Source: Aliikangiella sp965214955 (GTDB lineage: Bacteria; Pseudomonadota; Gammaproteobacteria; Enterobacterales; Kangiellaceae). Taken from it: a DNA stretch of 64,000 nucleotides. The stretch spans positions 1,054,001-1,118,000 of the forward strand of contig CBDCCU010000009.1 of assembly GCA_965214955.1 (NCBI GenBank), in the 5' to 3' direction. How positions within the stretch are numbered: the stretch's first letter is position 1; each line of letters begins with the position of its first letter. Made by a program: the position numbers and the translations under genes. The notes below the pieces were generated by a model. That model did not search any database and was not told the origin of the DNA. It was given only the letters and a program-made list of their open reading frames with translations. Positions 8,623 through 15,538 of the stretch are shown here, piece by piece.

Positions 8623-9339
8623 ATGCTTGAATCAGCATTATTGTCTTTAGTTGCAGCATTAATTACTGCTATAGCTGGAATGCTCACAGGTTTTATCGCT
8701 AAGAAGAAGACCGAGCAGGACAAGATTCAACAAGAAAGAGTATCGGAACTTGCAAATACGGTATTAGCTCAAGCGGAAGAAGCAAAAGCGAAAGCTGTTT
8801 CCGAGTTCGTAAAGCATTTACCTGAGGGAGAGCAAACTCCTGAACAGTTAAGAGAAACTGCATCGAAAAACTTCAAGATCGTTGGCGACTTAATAATTAA
8901 TAATCAAAAATCAGATGATACTGAATTAGTACAAGATCTGGTTACTGGCTACCATCAGCAAGCCTTATCACAAGCAAAAGTTCAGTTTTGGTTTAGTGTT
9001 GTTGCCGCAACTGCTGGTTTTGTCTTTATTATTTATTCAGCTAGCGATGTAACTCTCGATAATTTGGCTAGTACCTTGAAGATATTACCTGGAGTTATCA
9101 TAGATGCTGTTGCATTACTTTTCTTCAGGCAAGCAGAACAAACTCGTGAGAGAGCAACAGCTTTATATGACAGGCTTAGAACGGATAATCAAATGCGTAA
9201 CGCCAAAGCTATAGTGGAATCCATTGAAGATGTTCAAATTAAAAGCGCGGTTAAAGCTCAAATGGCGCTGCATATGGCAGGGTTAAAACCTAAAGAAATT
9301 GACTTACCAACATTTCTTAGCGGTAGCGATGAAACTTAA
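8623..9339 (+). CDS. TRADD-N-associated type membrane protein (2TM-domain) in an integron-like cassette
   Basis: Protein of 238 residues with an N-terminal hydrophobic helix (about 4-26), a charged, Ala/Glu-rich helical region (27-65) and a paired membrane segment (about 121-140 and 152-168) followed by a conserved amphipathic helix (RQAEQTRERATALYDRLR). From memory this C-terminal part resembles the bacterial TRADD-N-associated two-transmembrane domain, which is linked by genome context to immunity or cell-death systems; there is no TRADD-N domain in this protein, so the role is inference. The ATG has an upstream AAGGA. The stop codon overlaps the first base of an attC-like site, and a GTTAAGT core site lies 22 bases before the start, so the gene is delimited like an integron cassette. 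Confidence 0.65.
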   Translation: MLESALLSLVAALITAIAGMLTGFIAKKKTEQDKIQQERVSELANTVLAQAEEAKAKAVSEFVKHLPEGEQTPEQLRETASKNFKIVGDLIINNQKSDDTELVQDLVTGYHQQALSQAKVQFWFSVVAATAGFVFIIYSASDVTLDNLASTLKILPGVIIDAVALLFFRQAEQTRERATALYDRLRTDNQMRNAKAIVESIEDVQIKSAVKAQMALHMAGLKPKEIDLPTFLSGSDET

Positions 9340-9405
9340 CAAGTTGCTCCACTCGGATAAATTTTCCGCTGCGCTCCAAATTTACCGGTGAGCAAGGCGT
9401 TGAAT
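9334..9405 (+). other. attC-like integron recombination site
   Basis: 72-base imperfect palindrome bounded by ACTTAAC (9334-9340) and GTTGAAT (9399-9405), which fit the attC core consensus RYYYAAC and GTTRRRY at every position. The inner arms pair as TTGCTC with GAGCAA and TAAATTT with AAATTTA, with a short loop. It begins at the stop codon of the upstream gene, as in integron cassettes. No integrase gene is visible in the window. Confidence 0.75.
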
Positions 9406-9442
9406 GCTCAAAATATCAGAGATAACACTTATAAGGAGAATC

Positions 9443-9642
9443 AACAAAAGTAGACAGCCACCAAAACTCCAATAAATTTCACTGGCGCTAATGTTTAAAC
9501 TTGTTCATTAATTTAAGAATTACGAGGGTTAGAACAAAAGCAGACAGTCACCGAAGTCCCAATAAATAACACTGGCGCTAAAAGAACAAAAGAACAAAAG
9601 CAGACAGTCACCGAAATCCCAATAAATAACACTGGCGCTAAT
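9443..9642 (+). repeat. Three copies of a 50-base repeat next to a REP-associated transposase
   Basis: The unit begins AACAAAAG(C/T)AGACAG and ends CACTGGCGCTAA, at about 9443-9492, 9533-9582 and 9593-9642. The second and third are exactly 60 bases apart. A partial fourth copy is at 11847-11880. The flank ATTAATTTAAGAATTACGAG is also repeated (near 9510 and 9660). These are candidate substrates or scars of the neighbouring RAYT transposase. No gene is seen in 9406-9802. Confidence 0.65.
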
Positions 9643-9802
9643 GTTTAAATTTGCTCATTAATTTAAGAATTACGAGGGTTAAATTGTTGTTTCTGAGCGA
9701 GTAGTTACGCTGTTTTGGTTAATTTCTTGAGTTCCAGACACACCAACCCCTTGGGGCTTACCAAGTCAGTATTTTTTTGGTTGGTTTTGATTTTGTGATT
9801 AT

Positions 9803-10774
9803 TTAAGGACTAGCATACAACAACTTAGCTGAATTAACCCCCTTAACCCACTGCTGTTTAAGTTGACTTGCCAATGCCTGCATGGCTTCAATAGAGCCAA
9901 CGGCTCGATAATAGTTTTGCTTATAAGCTTTCACCTGACTCAGCCATTCATCTTGATTAAGATTAAGTCTTTGAAAGATTGGGGTAAGGCTTTTAGGAAT
10001 ACTAGCTTTGTTATCATGGGTTATGGTTTTACCCGTCCACTCTACTAATTCAATATAATCTTTTAGCTTAATGAATAACACTTTTTCTTTAATCCCGCCA
10101 CTTATGGATTCTAACGCTTGGTTTAATTGCGCTTGTGATAAGGGCTTTATTCGAGTTTGAATACTGGTATGCTCAGAATGTTCAAGCTTTTGATTAAGTC
10201 CTGCTCTAATCGGGTTTAAATCTACATAAGCCATACAGGTTAAAGCGGCTGATTCATCCAATAAAGCTTGAGAGTGAAATCGTGATTCCCAAAAGTGACC
10301 TTTCACGCCATCTTCTAAATTACTGCGTTTCGCTAATGGCTCATTAATACAACTCATTAATCGAGAGATAGAGCCTAGATTTTGTCTGCAAGCTTCGAGC
10401 TTGTTTTTATCACTTAAAATGGATAATCGTTTGGCTTGGGTTAAAGACTCAGCATTAGGTCGGTTTTTTCTAATCGGATATAACCTCAGCCAACGCTCAA
10501 CCACTTGACTATCAGACCATTGCCATGGAGCTTTGGGATTAAAATAAACCACTAGATGATAATGATTATGCATCACCGCATAGCTATAGACTTCAATGGC
10601 AAATAACTCAGCTAAAAACAATATTCGTTTTTCAATCCATGCTCTTCTGTGCTCATAGGAAACTCCCGTTTCTTCATCCACGCCACACAAAAAAGCCCGT
10701 CTGACACAACGAGACGATAAATGATAAAAGCCCGGGGTTTCGTTATCGATTAATTCAGAGCGCCTAATAGCCAT
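9803..10774 (-). CDS. REP-associated tyrosine transposase (RAYT, Y1_Tnp family), copy 1
   Basis: Single-strand DNA transposase-like protein of 323 residues related to IS200/IS605 TnpA. The HUH-type metal-binding motif is HNHYH at residues 69-73 within SYAVMHNHYHLVVYF. RAYTs act on REP palindromes, and repeats lie on both sides (9443-9642 and about 10850-10920). By my count it differs from the copy at 54721-55692 at 17 of 323 residues. Both copies share upstream and downstream non-coding flanks, so the mobile unit is larger than the gene, roughly 9650-10920. The gene looks intact. Confidence 0.88.
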   Translation of the reverse strand: MAIRRSELIDNETPGFYHLSSRCVRRAFLCGVDEETGVSYEHRRAWIEKRILFLAELFAIEVYSYAVMHNHYHLVVYFNPKAPWQWSDSQVVERWLRLYPIRKNRPNAESLTQAKRLSILSDKNKLEACRQNLGSISRLMSCINEPLAKRSNLEDGVKGHFWESRFHSQALLDESAALTCMAYVDLNPIRAGLNQKLEHSEHTSIQTRIKPLSQAQLNQALESISGGIKEKVLFIKLKDYIELVEWTGKTITHDNKASIPKSLTPIFQRLNLNQDEWLSQVKAYKQNYYRAVGSIEAMQALASQLKQQWVKGVNSAKLLYASP

Positions 10775-10968
10775 GGTTTGTCCTTAAACCGAGTAATGAT
10801 GAGATTAATCATGCTAGAACACCCAGATAAACACAATCAGCCAACTCAGTAATTGTTGTGGGAGATTGACTATTGTTGGTGTGGGTGATTGTGGGTATAG
10901 TGGCTGTCTAGGATTTGTTTGTTGAGTTTGTTAGAAACCATATCAGCTAACTATAGCAAGGATTCAAA

Positions 10969-11574
10969 ATGAAACTATATTTAGCAAGGCACGGTGAAAC
11001 AGAGTGGAATATCAAAGGTAGAATTCAGGGTAAGTATGATAGTAGCCTTACCGATAGAGGAAAGCACCAAGCTAGCCAGTTAGCAAATTCGATGAAAGAT
11101 CTGTCTATTGGAGAGTTAGTGACATCTCCTACATCTCGGACTATTGAAACGGCGGAAATAGTTTCATCTGTTCTTGGAGTGGATTTTGTCGAAGAGGAAA
11201 AACTAATAGAGCAAAATTTTGGTGAACTAGAGGGTCACTATTTAGAGGATGTTCGTAGAAATAGAAATAATAATTTCAAACTCCTTCAGGGTAGTAGCCC
11301 AAGAAACAGTATAAAGGGCGGCGAGTCGATTTTTCAGGCTGGTAACCGATTAAAGACGTATTGTGAAAGCCTCGTTGACTTAAATGTAGATGGAAACTAC
11401 CTACTAATTAGTCATGGCAGCATAATCAGGTCACTAGTTTGGTTACTACTTGATGGAAATTCTGAAGATGCTAGTTTATATTCGCATTTTAATTGTTCTT
11501 ATAGTGTCTTAACTTTCGAAGACGGAAAACTGGTAGTAGAAAACTGGGGAAGCTCCAGCCATTTGTATATTTAA
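10969..11574 (+). CDS. Histidine phosphatase family protein
   Basis: Phosphoglycerate-mutase-like phosphatase of 201 residues. The phosphohistidine motif RHGETEWN is at residues 7-14, the second arginine region is TSPTSRTIETA and the second catalytic histidine lies in LLISHGSIIRSL. The substrate cannot be predicted; family members include cobalamin CobC, sugar-phosphate phosphatases and phosphoglycerate mutases. The next reading frame is a fragment of an enolase-like gene 37 bases downstream, so the two may have formed a unit. It sits between mobile sequences, which suggests acquisition. Confidence 0.85.
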   Translation: MKLYLARHGETEWNIKGRIQGKYDSSLTDRGKHQASQLANSMKDLSIGELVTSPTSRTIETAEIVSSVLGVDFVEEEKLIEQNFGELEGHYLEDVRRNRNNNFKLLQGSSPRNSIKGGESIFQAGNRLKTYCESLVDLNVDGNYLLISHGSIIRSLVWLLLDGNSEDASLYSHFNCSYSVLTFEDGKLVVENWGSSSHLYI

Positions 11575-11610
11575 CCCTCATCCTTTAGCGTAATAGTACT
11601 AATAATTATT

Positions 11611-11907
11611 ATGATTCAAGCCTCAATAAAATCACTCCATGGCAGACAAGTTTGGAGTTCTGCAGGCTTGCCTACTTTAGAAGTTGAAATATCTCTAAAT
11701 TCTGGAGCCGTTTCAAGAGCCATTGCACCAATGGGAATTTCAGGTGGTAAAGGCAAACGTAGTGAAAACTATGAGAATTTCTATGGTTACTTGAAGAAGC
11801 AATTATCTATGTCCATTGTTTATATTCAAAAAAATATAGCCCCAAACAACAAAAGTAGACAGTCACCGAAATCTCAATATGAAATGAAACTGGAAAAAAC
11901 AAATTAG
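11611..11907 (+). pseudogene. Enolase-like N-terminal fragment, truncated by repeat sequence
   Basis: The first 65 or so residues follow the enolase N-terminal domain pattern (IKSLHGRQVWSSAGLPTLEV, then SRAIAPMGISGGKGKRSE, where enolase has the S-G-A-S-T-G loop). After about 11846 the frame runs into the repeat AACAAAAGTAGACAGTCACC and then the duplicated module, so the rest of the gene is missing. The fragment lacks the catalytic barrel and cannot be an active enolase. It may be a specialised enolase paralogue once paired with the upstream phosphatase; that pairing is an inference from adjacency. Confidence 0.55.
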
Positions 11908-12130
11908 TCACCCGTAAAACATGAAACTAATGAGCCAGTTTAAACATTAGCGATAGTGAATTTTATTGGTTTTGCATCATTTTTTTGGCTTCATCATTTT
12001 CTGACGAGGCCTAATAAACGAGGCTTTTGCATTTTGATTCTCCTTTTCAATTTACAAGCATGAGACTACTTATTTAAATAGTACTGTTTAAGCTAAATTG
12101 GCTTTATGTTTTTGCTGAATAGAATTACTG
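11884..12130 (+). repeat. Duplicated non-coding module, copy B
   Basis: About 247 bases closely matching 8247-8470 plus 8569-8600. Its left part (CGTAAAACATGAAAC ... GAGCCAGTTTAAAC) can pair loosely with its right part (GTTTAAGCTAAATTGGCT ... GTTTTTGCTGAATAG), giving an attC-like fold with distant arms. It ends at G12130 of GTTATGT, immediately before the YoeB stop codon. Confidence 0.7.
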
Positions 12131-12391
12131 TTATGTGCCGTAATGGTACCGGAGCTGAGCAATCAAAATGGTATCACCTTGATGTTTATAAACGATCCTA
12201 TGCTCATCGTTTATGCGACGTGACCAATATCCAGATAACCCATGTTTTAGTGGCTCGGGTTTACCAATTCCTTCTTGGGGAGTTCTCTGAATATCTTTAA
12301 TAAGTAAATTAATACGTTTAAGTATTTTTTTGTCGGTGGTTTGCCAGTAAAGATATTGTTCCCAAGCTTTTGTTGAAAATATTAATTTCAT
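12131..12391 (-). CDS. yoeB: Type II toxin YoeB (Txe/YoeB family)
   Basis: Ribosome-dependent mRNA interferase of 86 residues. It follows the YoeB pattern closely: the N-terminal WEQYLYWQ, the block GKPEPLKHGLSGYWSRRI, DEHRIVYK and the C-terminal RYHY (residues 81-84). Its start overlaps the antitoxin stop by four bases (ATGA). The TAA stop is read from bases 12131-12133, directly next to the presumed recombination point G/TTA of an integron core site. The pair is on the minus strand inside a cassette-like segment that ends with the attC-like site at 12693-12792, a setting often seen for toxin-antitoxin cassettes. Confidence 0.93.
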   Translation of the reverse strand: MKLIFSTKAWEQYLYWQTTDKKILKRINLLIKDIQRTPQEGIGKPEPLKHGLSGYWSRRINDEHRIVYKHQGDTILIAQLRYHYGT

Positions 12392-12639
12392 TCAATAAGC
12401 TCTCTTTCAGAGCCATTGCCAGCTTCAAGCTCAGCAATAGATTCTAAAAGGTCTCTAGCATTTGTAGGGGATCTTAGTAAATATGTAGTTTCCTGCATGG
12501 CGTTATAATCCTCTAACGATATCATAACAACTGGGTCTTCACTTTTACGTGTGATAATAATTGGTGCGTGATCATTGCAGACATGCGCCATTGTATTTGC
12601 TAAATTGGCTCTAGCGGCTGTGTAACTTATAGCATCCAT
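12388..12639 (-). CDS. yefM: Type II antitoxin YefM (Phd/YefM family)
   Basis: Antitoxin of 83 residues that binds YoeB and represses its own operon. The N-terminal half has the Phd/YefM fold (MDAISYTAARANLANTMAHV, then APIIITRKSEDPVVMISLED), and the C-terminal half is acidic and would wrap the toxin. I chose the ATG at 12639 because GGAG lies six bases upstream; another in-frame ATG at 12660 has no good ribosome site. It overlaps yoeB by four bases. Confidence 0.92.
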   Translation of the reverse strand: MDAISYTAARANLANTMAHVCNDHAPIIITRKSEDPVVMISLEDYNAMQETTYLLRSPTNARDLLESIAELEAGNGSERELIE

Positions 12640-12692
12640 ATGTTTCTCCAAAGTGTTCATGTACGTAATTCAGTACAGTATAGCGCACTGGC

Positions 12693-12792
12693 ACATAACA
12701 AGTCATTTAAAAGGACAAAAAAACAGTTGGCTTTTGCTCCTTCGTCGCTAATTTTAACCAATAATTTTTTGCCATTTAACGAAGCGTTATAT
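12693..12792 (+). other. attC-like integron recombination site downstream of yefM-yoeB
   Basis: 100-base imperfect palindrome from ACATAAC (12693-12699) to GTTATAT (12786-12792); each core has one deviation from RYYYAAC/GTTRRRY. The arms align well: left CATTTAAAAGGACAAAAAA against the reverse complement of right, CGTTAAATGGCAAAAAA, then TTGG in both. It closes the cassette that begins at 12131, and a new gene starts 15 bases later. Confidence 0.7.
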
Positions 12793-12807
12793 GACAAGGA
12801 CTCTTCG

Positions 12808-13272
12808 ATGAAGCTACTATCACTCTTTCTTCTAATCACGATATCTTTAAATATAGAAGCCAAGGAAGTGCAAACAGATTTATTTAAAATCACCCTTCCC
12901 GATGCATTTCATGTGGAAACTGATAAGAAAAGGAGGCTCCTGGCATTTGGTGGTTCGGGCCCAAACGACGTCCCATTTTTGAGTATTGAATTTGGGAAAA
13001 AGTTTAACTCAACTCAAGTAATCGATAACGTTAATTCGTCACTTAAACAATTTGGAAAATCTCTCGAGGAAGATTCATGCACGCATAGTTGCCAAGCGTA
13101 TTTTGTAGAAATGGAAATGGAAGTAGAAAATGAAACACTTTACCGTTACCACTTGGTTGTTAGATCAGAAAGAATTGGTTTTATAATTTCCTATGGTGAT
13201 AAGAGGAGCCTTGAAAGCGGGAGGGAATTCATCAAGGCCCTTGGGCAGGAGATATTACAAAATGTCATATAA
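12808..13272 (+). CDS. Small secreted protein of unknown function
   Basis: 154 residues with a clear signal peptide (MKLLSLFLLITISLNIEA, cleavage near residue 18). The mature part has two close cysteines (SCTHSC) that could form a disulfide. No family recognised. AAGGA lies seven bases before the ATG. It starts 15 bases after the attC-like core GTTATAT, which is the cassette position, but I see no attC site after its stop, so it may be the last, broken cassette of the array. Confidence 0.6.
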   Translation: MKLLSLFLLITISLNIEAKEVQTDLFKITLPDAFHVETDKKRRLLAFGGSGPNDVPFLSIEFGKKFNSTQVIDNVNSSLKQFGKSLEEDSCTHSCQAYFVEMEMEVENETLYRYHLVVRSERIGFIISYGDKRSLESGREFIKALGQEILQNVI

Positions 13273-13894
13273 AACAATGATCAATGATAAGGACAGCCAT
13301 ATTAAAAAACAATATCATCTAATTGATTCCAATCTCAATAATCATTTTTATTCTTTGATAGTTTGATGTGAGTTATTGGGATTTATTAGTATTTGAAGGT
13401 TAAATTATTAAATTCCACGCACTAACTATTCTCTGCCTAGCTGATTGGGTTGGTTTTCTTTCTTTTGATTTGCCTATCTAACAATAAAGCCTTTGTGCAA
13501 TAGTTTTCCCTTTGCAATATTTCTGCTCTATTGATGAATTTATTATGGTTAGTATTTTTGTTAATTCAGTCCAATAAAGCCGATTAAAAGTTGCACTGCA
13601 ATAAAACAATCGCAACTATTTAAAAAAATCATCCCCTTTCTTGGCAAAATAGGTCTACAATTAAGCATACTTATTGGTTCAGCTGAGCGGCTATTTAAGT
13701 GTGCAAAAAGTAAACAAAATCAATGAGTTTTGTTAAATTTATAGGCAATTTTGCAGTTTGTATCTAGAATTAATTAATAACTTGATTTGAGTCATACCCT
13801 TGGCTTGCTATTTAAAGCAAAGTCTTTTAAAAAGACGGAATAGGAAAAGGTTATAACTATTAACCACCTATTCAATAAGAAAGAAGGGGCGAGA
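13273..13894. other. Non-coding region before the nuo operon
   Basis: No credible gene in about 620 AT-rich bases. It must carry the nuo promoter. One weak candidate is TTGATT (13782-13787) and TGCTAT (13806-13811), 18 bases apart. A short palindrome, GTCTTTTAAAAAGAC (with one extra A), is at 13822-13836 in the presumed leader. The nuoA ribosome site is GAAGGGGCGAG. Confidence 0.4.
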
Positions 13895-14251
13895 ATGTTA
13901 GAAAACTATTTACCCATACTTGTATTTATCGCTATTGGTTTAGGCTTTGGGGTGTTTTTAGAATTGGTGGGCTATTTTGCTGCACCACGAAAAGATGTTG
14001 AAGATAAGCTCCTTCCTTTTGAATGTGGTTTTGATGCCTTTGAAGATGCTCGCCATAAGTTTGATGTCCGTTTTTACCTAGTCGCCATTCTATTTATTAT
14101 TTTTGATCTTGAAGTTGCCTTTTTATTTCCTTGGGCGGTTGTCTTTAAAGAACTTAGTTGGTTTGCCATTGGCGCTATGGGCGTGTTTTTAGGTTTGTTG
14201 GTGGTTGGTTTTATTTATGAATGGAAAAAAGGAGCACTAGAATGGGAGTAG
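13895..14251 (+). CDS. nuoA: NADH-quinone oxidoreductase subunit A
   Basis: Membrane subunit of respiratory complex I, 118 residues with three transmembrane helices. It shows the family landmarks KLLPFECGFDAF and DVRFYLVAILFIIFDLEVAFLFPWA. It heads the 13- to 14-gene nuo run and overlaps the start of nuoB by ten bases. Intact. Confidence 0.95.
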   Translation: MLENYLPILVFIAIGLGFGVFLELVGYFAAPRKDVEDKLLPFECGFDAFEDARHKFDVRFYLVAILFIIFDLEVAFLFPWAVVFKELSWFAIGAMGVFLGLLVVGFIYEWKKGALEWE

Positions 14252-14756
14252 AACTTCCTACTAGAGCCCTTGGAGACAAGCCTGAAAAATCAGGTGAGGG
14301 CTTTTTAGTAACCAATGTTGATAGTTTAATTAACTGGGCTCGCACTGGCTCTATGTGGCCTGTTACTTTTGGGCTGGCCTGTTGTGCGGTAGAAATGATG
14401 CAAGCAGGTGCTAGCCGGTATGACTTTGACCGCTTTGGTGTAGTTTTTAGACCAAGCCCTCGTCAATCGGATGTGATGATTGTTGCTGGCACGTTGACCA
14501 ACAAAATGGCACCTGCATTACGCCGTGTTTACGATCAAATGCCCGAACCTAAATGGGTTATTTCTATGGGGTCTTGTGCTAATGGTGGCGGTTATTATCA
14601 CTATTCTTATGCAGTTGTGCGTGGTTGTGACCGAATTGTCCCTGTAGATATTTACGTTCCTGGGCTGTCCACCTACCGCTGAGGCACTCATTTATGGTGT
14701 TGATTCAATTACAAAATAAAATTAAACGAACCAATACAATCGCGCGACAAGTGTAA
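14242..14756 (+). pseudogene. nuoB: NADH-quinone oxidoreductase subunit B, frameshifted near the 3' end
   Basis: Complex I subunit that carries the terminal iron-sulfur cluster N2. The frame is good through FGLACCAVEMMQAGASRYDF and SMGSCANGGGYYHY, then an extra G near 14661 turns PGCPPTAEAL into a wrong frame with an early stop at 14682. Removing one base there and one more G near 14702 restores the normal C-terminus (LIYGVIQLQNKIKRTN) ending at 14756. The start at 14242 has AAAGGAG seven bases upstream. The indels begin a cluster that continues through nuoC and nuoD, and I think consensus errors are likelier than true loss because the other subunits are intact. Confidence 0.85.
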
Positions 14757-14765
14757 GGAAGTTGG

Positions 14766-15482
14766 ATGAGTATGATTACATTAACTGCAGCTGAACTGAA
14801 CCCAAAATCTCGCTGGGCGAAAAAATTGAAACGTAGCTAAAACAGATCGTCAAGAACTTAACCATCGAAGTTGCCACTGAAAGGATTTACTTGCATGTTA
14901 GCAAAGATTGTTAAGAGATGCACGATGAATTTCAGTTTGAACAACTAATTGATTTATGCGGCGTTGATTATCTTACCTATGGCAGGGATGAGTGGGCGAC
15001 TGAAGAGTGCGACAGGGTCTGGATTTGAGTCGAGGTAGAGAGCAAGTTTGATCCGAATTAGTCTCGAAAACACATCCTAAACGTTTTGCTGTGGTATACC
15101 ACCTATTATCTGTCACGCTTAAACCAGCGTATTCGAATGCGCGTGTATGTAAATCGAAGAAGACATGATGCTGCCATCGCGTAATTGATATATGGAATGG
15201 CGCAAATTGGTTTGAAAGAGAAGCCTTTCGATTTATATGGATTTTTATTTGAAGGTCACCCTGACTTGCGCCGTATTTTGACGGACTACGGTTTTATTGG
15301 TCATCCATTTCGAAAAGATTTTCCTGTTATTGGCGAGTTAGAAATGCGCTATGACGAAGAACAAAGAACAATGTATTTATGAACCGGTATCTATTGAAGA
15401 AAGAATTTTAGTACCGCGGGTTATTCGTAAAGAAGGGGAGTCACCACAAAAGTTAGATGGGATAATTGTTAACTTTCATTAG
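14766..15482 (+). pseudogene. nuoC: NADH-quinone oxidoreductase subunit C, multiple frameshifts
   Basis: Homology to NuoC (30 kDa subunit) runs the whole length but hops between frames: FEQLIDLCGVDYLTYGRDEW, then RKHPKRFAVVYHLLSVT, then DIWNGANWFEREAFDLYGF, FEGHPDLRRILTDYGFIGH and PVSIEERILVPRVIRKEG. Several indels and in-frame stops separate these blocks, and some stretches (about 14800-14900 and 15120-15180) are scrambled. No continuous product can be made from the sequence as given. NuoC is separate from NuoD here, not fused as in enterics. True start could be 14766 or 14772. Confidence 0.8.
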
Positions 15483-15538
15483 TGATTAACAATTGCAGTA
15501 AATAACAACAAAAGCTCAACTATAAGTAGCAAAAAACT

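Noticed and set aside
9443..9642. CRISPR array
   Set aside because: Only three units, no equal spacers of normal size, no cas genes; the spacing is 90 and then 60 bases with repeated flanks.
10969..11574. cobC assignment for the first histidine phosphatase
   Set aside because: It is not near cobalamin genes, and a better cobC is at 63163-63813.
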